Source of the DNA: Treponema primitia ZAS-1
GTDB taxonomy: Bacteria; Spirochaetota; Spirochaetia; Treponematales; Breznakiellaceae
Assembly (NCBI RefSeq): GCF_000297095.1
Contig: NZ_AEEA01000037.1
Location: forward strand, 62,001-126,000
Direction: 5' to 3'
Length of the DNA stretch: 64,000 nucleotides
The notes under the pieces were generated by a model. That model was not told the origin of the DNA and did not search any database. It was given only the letters and a program-made list of their open reading frames with translations. The position numbers and the translations under genes were made by a program. Below, in pieces: positions 7,555 to 15,738 of this stretch (positions are counted from its first letter, which is position 1; each line of letters starts with the position of its first letter).

Positions 7555-7580
7555 CCTCCGCAGCATATTGCGGGCGGAGG
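7555..7580 (+). promoter_or_regulatory. Hairpin that covers the ribosome-binding site
   Basis: CCTCCGC (7555-7561) pairs perfectly with GCGGAGG (7574-7580) around a 12-nt loop. The right arm contains the GGAGG ribosome site of the gene starting at 7586. In the folded RNA the site would be hidden, which could throttle translation or make it respond to temperature or a factor. Pairing is seen; function is inferred. Confidence 0.55.
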
Positions 7581-7585
7581 CAATT

Positions 7586-8596
7586 ATGTCAAAGAATATT
7601 TTATGGGGAATCGTCCTGCTGGTTCTGGGCTTCGCCGCCTGTACCTGCTCCACCGAGCAGGCCATACAGAAGGTCCTGGGGTCCAGCGCGGAAACACCGG
7701 TATTCCTGGGGGTTAAGGCCCTGAGTTCAAAGGAAATCGAATTTACCTTTTCCAAACCCATCGAAGTATCGTCGATCAATTTTGATCCCCCCCTGGAGAT
7801 CCAATCCATAAGCGGCGGAACTTCGGCATTGGTGAACCTAAAGGAACTCATGCGGGGGGGTGAACGGATCGTGGCGGATCTCCTGGTGGAGGATGAATTG
7901 GGGAATACCCTGGGGGTGCTGATACCCTTCCGTTCCAGGAACGACCGGATTCCCGGTTTGATTATCACGGAGCTGCGCACGGAATACGCCAACCCCAAGG
8001 CGGAATTTGTGGAGCTTAAAACCCTCAGCCCGGGAAACCTGGGGGCAATCCGGCTCTTTACCGCCGGAACGGGCATGGCGGAGCCGGTATTCGAGTTCCC
8101 CCCAACGGAGGTTAAAGCCGGGGAGTACCTGGTTCTGCATCTACGGACCCTGGATCCCACAAGTGAGAACGAAACCGGCGATAATCTCGCCCTTTCCCCA
8201 GGGACTGAGGCCCTTCCGGACGCCCGTGACTTCTGGGTTCCCGAAGCGCTTAAACGGCTGCGGAAAACCGATGTGGTGATACTGCTGGATCAGGATGATA
8301 CGGTGCTGGATGGGGTGCTTCTCAGCGAAAACCCCGACAATACCTGGGCAAAGGAGGATCTAAGCCAGGCGGCGGATATTCTGGCAGGCCAGAAAGCCTG
8401 GCTTCCCGCAACGGGAGGAGGCCGGAGCCTGAGCCCCCGGGATGCGGTCTCCACCAAAGGGGTTACGGCAACCAGAACCCTCTGCCGGGACGAGGCCGCT
8501 AAGGATACGAATAGCGCCGCCGACTGGTACATCACTGCCACCAGCCAGGCCAGCCCGGGGAAACCGAACAGCGATAAGCGGTACGAACCTAAATAA
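7586..8596 (+). CDS. Lipoprotein with a lamin-tail-like (LTD) domain
   Basis: A 336-residue putative lipoprotein. I start at ATG 7586, 5 bp after GGAGG, not at the in-frame codon at 7568. Signal peptide MSKNILWGIVLLVLGFAAC places the lipidated Cys at 19. Residues about 110-200 look like a lamin tail domain: PGLIITELRTEY, AEFVELKTLSPGNLGAIRLF, then KAGEYLVLHL. Such domains occur in secreted and surface proteins and are presumed to bind or to scaffold. The gene converges with trxA; its stop codon lies within the trxA 3' end. Its ribosome site lies in a hairpin. Confidence 0.72.
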   Translation: MSKNILWGIVLLVLGFAACTCSTEQAIQKVLGSSAETPVFLGVKALSSKEIEFTFSKPIEVSSINFDPPLEIQSISGGTSALVNLKELMRGGERIVADLLVEDELGNTLGVLIPFRSRNDRIPGLIITELRTEYANPKAEFVELKTLSPGNLGAIRLFTAGTGMAEPVFEFPPTEVKAGEYLVLHLRTLDPTSENETGDNLALSPGTEALPDARDFWVPEALKRLRKTDVVILLDQDDTVLDGVLLSENPDNTWAKEDLSQAADILAGQKAWLPATGGGRSLSPRDAVSTKGVTATRTLCRDEAAKDTNSAADWYITATSQASPGKPNSDKRYEPK

Positions 8597-8912
8597 AGGC
8601 TTTGAAAAAATTCACTATCTCATGCTTGGGCATAGCGCCGGCCGCTTGGGCCTGGATCTTGCCGCCCTTATAGAGAGCCAGGGTCGGGATAGACACCACA
8701 TTGTGCTGTCCCGCCAGGTCTCCCTGCTCATCGACGTTGATCTTACCAACCTTGAGGCGGCCCGAATATTCACCGGCGATATCCTCCAGCATGGGGGCTA
8801 TCATCTTACAGGGACCGCACCAGACGGCCCAAAAATCAACTAAAACCGGGATAGGGGACTGCAGAACCTCGGCGTCAAAATTATCCTTAGTTATCGTTAC
8901 TTCACTGCTCAT
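8589..8912 (-). CDS. trxA: Thioredoxin
   Basis: Cytoplasmic disulfide reductase of 107 residues, the standard length. The redox motif WCGPC is at 31-35, preceded by VLVDFWAV, and the cis-proline block SIPTLALYKGG is present. A strong AAGGAG ribosome site lies upstream. The N-terminus SSEVTITKDNFDAEVL aligns with bacterial TrxA. It is monocistronic and overlaps the convergent lipoprotein gene by 8 bp at the 3' ends. Confidence 0.96.
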   Translation of the reverse strand: MSSEVTITKDNFDAEVLQSPIPVLVDFWAVWCGPCKMIAPMLEDIAGEYSGRLKVGKINVDEQGDLAGQHNVVSIPTLALYKGGKIQAQAAGAMPKHEIVNFFKAFI

Positions 8913-8939
8913 GGAAGACTCCTTACGTTTAATATGTTA

Positions 8940-8968
8940 AGTTTACTGAATTCGTTGGATTTTTACAA
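8940..8968 (-). promoter_or_regulatory. Candidate promoter for trxA
   Basis: On the minus strand TTGTAA (8968-8963) and TAAACT (8945-8940) are spaced by 17 bp, giving a start near 8933 and a leader of about 20 nt before the trxA ATG at 8912. The -10 match is imperfect. Confidence 0.5.
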
Positions 8969-9036
8969 CGATTTTTGATGGTTGCTTTTTTTATTTTTTT
9001 CCAGCAGAATTTTGTATTATAACATTGGAGTATAGT

Positions 9037-9786
9037 ATGGATGTTTATGAAGAAAGCTATCCCGTGGGTTTTACCGCGGTGGATGAATCCGGGTATTTAA
9101 GTATGGCGGCGGCTTTTGATTATTTTCAAGAGGCGGCCATACGGCACGCGGAGGCTTTGGGGGTTGGCAGGGCGCCCATGGCGGAAATCCGGCAGGGCTG
9201 GGTGCTTTCCCGGATGTCCGTATTGATGGAAAAGCGGCCCCGGCAGGAGGAGCAGATCACGGTCAGGACCTGGCCACGGGGCTGGGAAAAGCTTTTTGCC
9301 ATCCGGGATTTTGATATACTGGATAGGGCGGGTATCCCTATTGTGCGGGCCAGAAGCTGCTGGCTCATAGTCGATATTGATAAGCGGCGGCCCCTGCGGC
9401 CCCAGGCAACAATGGAGAAGCTGCCCCTAAACGAGGGCCGGGACTCCCTTGCGGACGGAGGGAGCAGCCTGGAGACAATGGAAGCAGCGGGGTATCACCC
9501 GGAGAAGCTTGGGGAACGACGGGCGGCCTATTCGGATATAGACTTCAACGGACACATGAACAATGCCCGGTATGTCCAATGGATCCAGGATATCACCGAC
9601 CCGGATGCCCTGACAAAAGCAAAAGCCATGCGGCTGGATATCAACTACCTGAACGAGATTAAACTGGGGGAAACCATGGAGATCCGGACCGTGTCAGTTC
9701 CCCAAGGCACATTCATTGAGGGGCGCCGGACCGGCGACGGGCAGGCGGCGTTCCGTGCGAAACTGCGGCTCAACCCTGCCGTTTAG
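9037..9786 (+). CDS. Acyl-ACP thioesterase
   Basis: Releases fatty acids from acyl-carrier protein in the cytoplasm. The 249-residue protein has two hot-dog folds. The first begins YPVGFTAVDESGYLSMAAAFDYFQEAA; the second carries the family's D-x-N-x-H block (D169, N171, H173, in SDIDFNGHMNNARYVQW). I start at ATG 9037, 6 bp after TTGGAG, not at the in-frame TTG at 9025. Length fits bacterial FatA/B-like thioesterases. It stands alone, diverging from trxA and converging on an outer-membrane protein gene, which it overlaps by 4 bp. Confidence 0.85.
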   Translation: MDVYEESYPVGFTAVDESGYLSMAAAFDYFQEAAIRHAEALGVGRAPMAEIRQGWVLSRMSVLMEKRPRQEEQITVRTWPRGWEKLFAIRDFDILDRAGIPIVRARSCWLIVDIDKRRPLRPQATMEKLPLNEGRDSLADGGSSLETMEAAGYHPEKLGERRAAYSDIDFNGHMNNARYVQWIQDITDPDALTKAKAMRLDINYLNEIKLGETMEIRTVSVPQGTFIEGRRTGDGQAAFRAKLRLNPAV

Positions 9787-10985
9787 AAGCCCATACGGAA
9801 ACCAATATCTACGCCAAAGCCCGCGCCCTGAAAGCTTTCTAAAAACTCCTGGGACTGGGTTGTTACTCCGATACCAATCTCAATGATCCGGAAGTTAAGG
9901 GTGAAGCCCAGCCGCTCTTTCCAAAGCAGATCTTCATAATGGAGACCCACATCAAATATAAAAATGTCGGCCAGATTCAGTTCACCAATCACCCCTAAAT
10001 CCGCATAAATCGGCGTATCATAGATGCTGTTGAATACCAGGGCAAGCGCCGGCTTAATAGTTAGCAGCCGTACATTGAAGGGCCGGTAGACCATATCAAC
10101 ACCGACCTTAAAGGGACGGAAAATAACCTTCTGGCTCGTACCATATTCGTCATTGGTCTCAAATTCCGGGGCGCCATCATCATCATCGTCGTTCATGATG
10201 TCCATAACATGTTCAATATCCTCGGCGGTAAAGTTAAAAACCCCGCTTAGGGAATATTTATCCGAAAGCTGCGCCGGGAAAAAGGGAACATGCGTTATGG
10301 TACCGCCCAGGATGAGGTTGTGAGACAGGGGATACTCTCCCCGCAGGGTTATATCCACTCCGCCCTTACTGAGTATGCTCCCCACATCTATGTTGCTGGT
10401 ATCATCAAGAGAAAAGGGGGTGTATAGTTCAGCCTTGTATTTCCCTGATACAGAAAGGGTACCATCGTCCTTGGCTGAAAAAGAATATTTCACCGTAGGT
10501 TTGCCCAAATACGCCAGGGGCACGAAGTAAGCCGGCTGGACAGTAAATTTAATTCTCCTGAACCTTGAGGAAGTCCAAAAACCGGTTTCCAGGAAAGAGG
10601 CCGCACCAAGACCGAAGTTATCGGCATAGGTTTCTTTCCGGGAGTTTCCCTTGGTCAGTAATTCCATCAGGGACTGGGGAATCTTAAACTGCCCCATGGC
10701 ATCCACACCGGCAAACACACCGACGCCCCAATTGACTCCCAGGTTAACATTAAGAAAGGTCCTCCCATGGGTATCAAAAAAAACACCGAACCCATTCTTA
10801 AGCTCGCTGCTTATGTTAGATAAATCCAGGGTGACGGTTTCCTGCATGATGTCCCTTGTCCCCAGATAACTGTTCGCAAAGGATGCGTCAACGTCAAAAC
10901 CCCATTCAATAAAACGATGGGATTGATCCTGCGCCCAGAGGGACAGGGTACATAAAAAAAGGATAGCTGCGCTAATTTTTTTCAT
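9783..10985 (-). CDS. Predicted outer-membrane beta-barrel protein
   Basis: A 400-residue exported protein with signal peptide MKKISAAILFLCTLSLWA cleaved before QDQ. The mature chain alternates hydrophobic and polar residues in many short strands (FGVFFDTHGRTFLNVNLGVNWGVG is one), and ends in a strand finishing with Phe (DIGFRMGF), as outer-membrane barrels do. The family is not recognised with certainty. Its start overlaps the end of the large lipoprotein gene by 4 bp, so the two are translated together and probably act as a pair at the outer membrane. A run of acidic residues (MNDDDDDGAPEFE) probably forms an exposed loop. Confidence 0.7.
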   Translation of the reverse strand: MKKISAAILFLCTLSLWAQDQSHRFIEWGFDVDASFANSYLGTRDIMQETVTLDLSNISSELKNGFGVFFDTHGRTFLNVNLGVNWGVGVFAGVDAMGQFKIPQSLMELLTKGNSRKETYADNFGLGAASFLETGFWTSSRFRRIKFTVQPAYFVPLAYLGKPTVKYSFSAKDDGTLSVSGKYKAELYTPFSLDDTSNIDVGSILSKGGVDITLRGEYPLSHNLILGGTITHVPFFPAQLSDKYSLSGVFNFTAEDIEHVMDIMNDDDDDGAPEFETNDEYGTSQKVIFRPFKVGVDMVYRPFNVRLLTIKPALALVFNSIYDTPIYADLGVIGELNLADIFIFDVGLHYEDLLWKERLGFTLNFRIIEIGIGVTTQSQEFLESFQGAGFGVDIGFRMGF

Positions 10986-13558
10986 AAAATTGAAGAAATT
11001 TCCTGTTCCGTTTCGATTTCGGCGGAAAAGTTGATACTGCCGAGCCTGCCATTCCGCAAGAAAGCCAGGGGAAGAACATTGCCCTCATCATCCTTGCTCG
11101 GAACAATGATTATCCTGGGTATATAGGGGTTACTCTCCTTAATAAGGTCTATTTTATCCCCGCCCACATATATCCCGACATTACGCTTCAAAGAAAAATC
11201 AAAAAGAAGACCAAGAATGTCCTCGTCAGGATCATTTATATGCTTTTCCTCTACAAGATAGATTTTTCCGCTGTTGAACAGATTCTCGCCGGATCTGAAC
11301 CCAAGTCCAAACTGCAGGGATTTAAGGGTATCAAACAAAGAATCATCCCCGGGATCGCGCTGGAAGAGATCGCTTTCCCCAAGCTGATCAAAAACAAGCC
11401 CCGCCACATCCGGATTCCTCACCGTAAACTGCATGGGCAGGAGGATAACCATTTTGACAGATATTTTCTGGGACTCCTGACCTTCCTGGGTCCCCGAAGC
11501 AGCCGGCGGCTCTATATGCAAATGTCCAATCTTGATTATATACTCCAGGGTTAATTGACTGCGGCTGTTCATTATTTCATTGAAATCTTCTATTAGTTCT
11601 CCGCCCCCAGGCAGATTATGTACCACCTCCGAACCGTGGTGCCGCTCCTCTTTAGCAACATTCAATACGAAGGAAGGAATAGCCTGCGCCTGTTTCCCCG
11701 GCATGGGTCCAAAGGGTTCCTTGTGTTCTGCTACACCATAGGTAATGTTTAAATATAAATCCGGCTTAAAATCTTCGGGACCAACAATAAACAACTGGGC
11801 TATAGTTCCTACAAAAGCCAGATCGTCTATCATGGAGTTTTCACCACCGCCGAAATCCAGATTCATTTCCTGTTTTCCTTCGAATCTTCCTTCATTACCC
11901 GGATCAATCTCGGCACTAATCCAGTCAAACACCAGTTCTACGGTCCCCTTTACCACCGTATAGGGCTCCCCGGGGATAACGTTATTAAGTGTCAGGACTC
12001 CTACGGAGGGGATATAGCCCTTGGGCAGGAAGTTGAATGTAAAATCCAATTTTCCATTATCGTCCGAACTAGCATCCCTGGGTCTCAGTGTCAATCCATC
12101 ATGGTTGGTAAAGAAATTCGGCCCCATATTGAGGGGTTCATACACAGGACTGGCAGCAGTATCGTTAATTTTAAGTGCACCAGAGCTAACCGCCATTTTT
12201 AAACCGTCGGCGACTTCGGTGACATCGAGGCACAGCCCCACCCCCTTATCGGCCCCTCCGGCACTAAAGGTGATTTCCTCAACCATGCTGCTCATATCGC
12301 CGAGATCTTCTATAATTGTCTGGGTTAAGTTCATATCGCCTGTTGAACAGTCGATGAGTACTTCGCTGAACTTACTGATGTCCATTTTAGCCGTATAGCT
12401 TTGATCAAGCATACTATCACGTACATTGCTGAAAGAACCATTAGTTGCGGAGATCAATAGATTTCCGATCAACGCAATATTATTGAGGTTAAGGAATTGT
12501 CCCTTCAGGGTCCCGCCGGATTTATCGGCAAAATTTAATCCTGGATATGTACCTGTAGGTGCAATCTTAGGATACTGGGTTAGGATGAATTTAGTATCGT
12601 CGGCAAGCTTGAAGTTTTGCCACCCGGCGGGCCAGATAAGATTTATGTCAAACTGCCCCACATCGATTGTGCCCTGAAGAAATTCCTTGGAGTCAATATC
12701 AAGGCTGATGGAAGGAATATTTATGTTAATTGGTATGCTCGTCGGCAGGTTAACCCCGGTAGCGGCGGAAAGTGCAACATCGCCTTTGGAAACGGTTACG
12801 GTTACCGCAGAAGCGCTCGAAGCAATGTAACTGATTTTTACCCATACTTTTTTAGGAAGCGAGTTTGAACCCTGGAGAAAAATTATACTGGAATTTGAAG
12901 GGGTACCGGATGGGGTACCCAGCCTCAGGGCATTGGTTGAACCTTGGGACCCGTATAATCCGATGCTGGAAACAGTTATTGCCGAACTAAATTTAAGCGT
13001 AATATACCCGGATTGGAATATCGCCGTTTCAAACCCGTTGCCCAAGGTAAACTCCAGCGATCCCGAATCCGCTGTACCGGTCAGCGAACCAAGGGGGAAA
13101 TTATCCGTAGGGGGGCCTACAATGGCGGAAAATATACTGTCCAGAGGCAGGGCTACGGTGCCGGTGATATCGGTTTTCCCCGGGGATTCCATAAAAAAAC
13201 TCTTATCAATAGTTTCCGCATCCTCATTGGCGCTGATATTTTTCTTTAAGTCCAGATCCAGATCCGTAATTGTTTGGCTTAACAGGAAGGTTTGGATGTG
13301 CTCCGTATCTTCATCGTTGTAATAATCATACACATCGGGAGAATCGTCACCCTCCTCCAAGGCATCTTTGATAGCGCTAAATACATTTTCATCCAGGTAT
13401 TTATCAAAATAATCACTGCCCACGGGGAGGTTGATGGTAGGATGCGCCTTTACCTTCACTTTGGAGGGGAGTGTGGGGATAGAAGTAGGGATACCGCAGG
13501 AAAGGAGTAAAGTCACGAACGCTACGGAAATAACGATATGTATGTGTAGGGTTTTCAC
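10982..13558 (-). CDS. Large putative lipoprotein, coupled to an outer-membrane protein
   Basis: An 858-residue envelope protein of unknown function. I choose the GTG at 13558, 7 bp after AGGAG, over the ATG at 13591, because it gives a clean lipoprotein signal (KTLHIHIVISVAFVTLLLSC) with Cys near 20. The mature part is rich in Ser, Asp and Gly and in beta-strand patterns, with segments such as LDIDSKEFLQGTIDVGQ and LTFNFLPKG-like repeats. No enzyme motif is seen. It overlaps the downstream barrel gene by 4 bp. The size and pairing suggest a periplasmic or surface partner of that barrel. Confidence 0.7.
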   Translation of the reverse strand: MKTLHIHIVISVAFVTLLLSCGIPTSIPTLPSKVKVKAHPTINLPVGSDYFDKYLDENVFSAIKDALEEGDDSPDVYDYYNDEDTEHIQTFLLSQTITDLDLDLKKNISANEDAETIDKSFFMESPGKTDITGTVALPLDSIFSAIVGPPTDNFPLGSLTGTADSGSLEFTLGNGFETAIFQSGYITLKFSSAITVSSIGLYGSQGSTNALRLGTPSGTPSNSSIIFLQGSNSLPKKVWVKISYIASSASAVTVTVSKGDVALSAATGVNLPTSIPININIPSISLDIDSKEFLQGTIDVGQFDINLIWPAGWQNFKLADDTKFILTQYPKIAPTGTYPGLNFADKSGGTLKGQFLNLNNIALIGNLLISATNGSFSNVRDSMLDQSYTAKMDISKFSEVLIDCSTGDMNLTQTIIEDLGDMSSMVEEITFSAGGADKGVGLCLDVTEVADGLKMAVSSGALKINDTAASPVYEPLNMGPNFFTNHDGLTLRPRDASSDDNGKLDFTFNFLPKGYIPSVGVLTLNNVIPGEPYTVVKGTVELVFDWISAEIDPGNEGRFEGKQEMNLDFGGGENSMIDDLAFVGTIAQLFIVGPEDFKPDLYLNITYGVAEHKEPFGPMPGKQAQAIPSFVLNVAKEERHHGSEVVHNLPGGGELIEDFNEIMNSRSQLTLEYIIKIGHLHIEPPAASGTQEGQESQKISVKMVILLPMQFTVRNPDVAGLVFDQLGESDLFQRDPGDDSLFDTLKSLQFGLGFRSGENLFNSGKIYLVEEKHINDPDEDILGLLFDFSLKRNVGIYVGGDKIDLIKESNPYIPRIIIVPSKDDEGNVLPLAFLRNGRLGSINFSAEIETEQEISSIL

Positions 13559-13645
13559 TGAAATACTCCTTATTTTATTAATGTAGCGCATCCTTAATAA
13601 AAATCAAACCCCTCCGGAAAAAATCTCCCCCTAGGGAAGGAGGCG

Positions 13646-15040
13646 TTATTTCAAGGCGCTTTGGAGGTCCCGGCGATCTATGCCCCAGTTCCGGCCAAAT
13701 TGCTCCAAGAGCCGATCCGAAAGGGCCATGAAGGGGGCAAATATTGGGACGCCTTCCGGGAACAGGGCGCTGAGCTCGTGGGGAAAAACACCTCGGTTGA
13801 CGATGAGTTCCCAAAACCGGGCGAAATTTTTGATCCGATCCAGATCCTCCGGGGGCATTACTGCGGTTTCCAGAACTTCGTAGGGCGGGTTGGGGTTAAA
13901 GCGCATCCCAAAGGGTTCGATGTGCCGGTTCATGGCGGTTCCGGGAAGACACTTTAGGATGCCAAGTTGGATTTCCGTGGGGCGGACCTGCCAGAGCCGG
14001 TCGAAGCCCCGGGCGAAGGACGCCATATCCTCCCCGGGGAGCCCCGCAATAAGATCGGCGTGAACTATAGCCTGGGTTTCCCGGCGCAAAAAATCCAGAA
14101 CTTCCAGTTCCCGTTCCGGATCCACCGGCCTGCCGATACGGGCCGCAGTTTCCCTGTTCAGGGTCTGTATTCCCAGTTCCAAACGGAGACTTCCCGGGGG
14201 AAACCGGGTAAGCGCTTCCCGCAGTTCCCGGGGGAACCGAGAGGGGACCATCTCGAAGTGAACGTACATGGGGGGTTCCAGGCGTTCCAGAAAAAATTCC
14301 AGGATCCGCCCTGCCCGTTCTATATCCAGATTAAAGGTCCGGTCTAAAAATTTAAAACTCCGCGCTCCCCGGGCGATCAGGATTTCCATTTCCCCAAGAA
14401 ATTTGTCCAGGGGAAATTCCCGCACCCGCCGGTTCAAGCGGCCCCATTGGGCCGCACTGCTCAAACAAAACTCGCAGCCAAAGGGACAGCCCCGGGAGGC
14501 TTCCACATAGCTGAGTTTCCGGGTCAGGTCTTCGGCGGTGTAGAGCCGGTACCCCGGATCGATGAGCGCAGGATCCACAGGGGGCGCGTCGATAAATTTG
14601 GGCAAAATGGCTGTAGGCGCCGGTTCCAGGATACGGGTGCACAGCTCCCGGAAGGCTATCTCGCCTTCACCGCGGATTACGTAATCCGCGTACCGGAACA
14701 GCTCTGCGTCCGGCTGCAGAAAGGAAGCCTCCGGACCGCCCAGAACAATGATTGGGCGAGGGGCGGCCCCGCCGGGGACGCCTTCATCGGCCCAGACCGG
14801 GTCCAGGGCTTTCAGCAGTTCCACTGTGGCGGTATGGTTCCAGATGGAGACCGAGATACCCAAAACACGGGGCCGGGCCGCCAGGATGGGGGCGGTCTTT
14901 TCCGCCAAGGGCTGGCGCAGGGCAAATTCCAGGATTTCACAGCGGGGCTCAAGGGCGCCCAGGTTGGCCTTGAGGAGGCGCAGGGCCAGGGAGGGGTGGA
15001 TCCACTTGGCATTGATTGTAGAGAGGAGTATGTCGGACAT
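13646..15040 (-). CDS. B12-binding radical SAM protein, DUF4080 type
   Basis: A 464-residue cytoplasmic enzyme. The N-terminal 150 residues form a cobalamin-binding-like Rossmann domain (PRVLGISVSIW, PIIVLGGPEAS, YVIRGEGE). The radical SAM core follows with its Fe-S cluster motif CxxxCxxC at C185, C189 and C192 (SRGCPFGCEFCLSS), and a later DLIAGLPGE. The C-terminal part with TEIQLGILKCLPGT and YEVLET fits the DUF4080 family. Reaction unknown. ATG 15040 and in-frame TTG 15052 are both possible; neither has a ribosome site. It lies 88 bp upstream of the lipoprotein pair on the same strand. Confidence 0.85.
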   Translation of the reverse strand: MSDILLSTINAKWIHPSLALRLLKANLGALEPRCEILEFALRQPLAEKTAPILAARPRVLGISVSIWNHTATVELLKALDPVWADEGVPGGAAPRPIIVLGGPEASFLQPDAELFRYADYVIRGEGEIAFRELCTRILEPAPTAILPKFIDAPPVDPALIDPGYRLYTAEDLTRKLSYVEASRGCPFGCEFCLSSAAQWGRLNRRVREFPLDKFLGEMEILIARGARSFKFLDRTFNLDIERAGRILEFFLERLEPPMYVHFEMVPSRFPRELREALTRFPPGSLRLELGIQTLNRETAARIGRPVDPERELEVLDFLRRETQAIVHADLIAGLPGEDMASFARGFDRLWQVRPTEIQLGILKCLPGTAMNRHIEPFGMRFNPNPPYEVLETAVMPPEDLDRIKNFARFWELIVNRGVFPHELSALFPEGVPIFAPFMALSDRLLEQFGRNWGIDRRDLQSALK

Positions 15041-15092
15041 GGTATCAAACAATTGCCATTATATCCCTAAATTGCCAATTACTTTAGCCATA

Positions 15093-15722
15093 CTATTTCG
15101 TCCGGAACCCTGCGGCGCCGAATAAGTCCAGGGTACCGGTGGTCCATTCTTCCTTGGCGTCCAATACCAGGCGCTCCACATCCTGCCATGTGTCGGCGCG
15201 GGGGCCCGGGAGAAGGCGGTTGGTAGAATTGCTGAAAACGATGGTATGGCAGCCCTGTTCCCGCAGGCGGGTAACGTTGTCCGGGGAATCGTCGATGTAG
15301 ACGTGGGCGCCCACGGCGCCTTTGTCCGCCATGAAACAGATGTCCCAGTAGGGGATGTCGTAGGAATCGAGCCAGTCCACGGTTTGGGTAATCGAAGTCT
15401 TGTGGAAATACTTGAGGAAGAGCCGGTGGGTGATGATACGGATCCGGATGCCGTGCATGGAGAGCTTCCGTAATACCGCCGGGGCGTCCTTGATAGGGGG
15501 CATGTCCCGGAAGAGGTTGCGCTGGGTTACGGCGAAACGGTGAAGCTTATCGTAGCCGCCGAATTCAGCGATGCCCCACTGGTCCAGGCCGTAGTCTACT
15601 TCTTCCGCCAGGGCATCCAGGGGCTTGTCGAGCCATTCAGAGGCGATACGACGCATGGCGCCGTAGAAATCGCCTACCACACCGTCAAGATCAACACCGA
15701 TAATAAAACTACTTTCGTCCAT
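15093..15722 (-). CDS. 5'(3')-nucleotidase-like HAD protein
   Basis: A 209-residue cytoplasmic HAD-fold phosphatase resembling the NT5C / 5' nucleotidase family. The nucleophile motif DLDGVVGDF is at 11-19 (Asp11 and Asp13), followed by an insert cap region and motif II-like IRIITHR. A late acidic motif IDDSPDNV matches the HAD metal site. The substrate is presumably a nucleoside monophosphate, but this is inference. It sits 16 bp after glgX on the minus strand, so it may be transcribed with glgX. Confidence 0.75.
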   Translation of the reverse strand: MDESSFIIGVDLDGVVGDFYGAMRRIASEWLDKPLDALAEEVDYGLDQWGIAEFGGYDKLHRFAVTQRNLFRDMPPIKDAPAVLRKLSMHGIRIRIITHRLFLKYFHKTSITQTVDWLDSYDIPYWDICFMADKGAVGAHVYIDDSPDNVTRLREQGCHTIVFSNSTNRLLPGPRADTWQDVERLVLDAKEEWTTGTLDLFGAAGFRTK

Positions 15723-15738
15723 GCTATCAGAAAACCTC

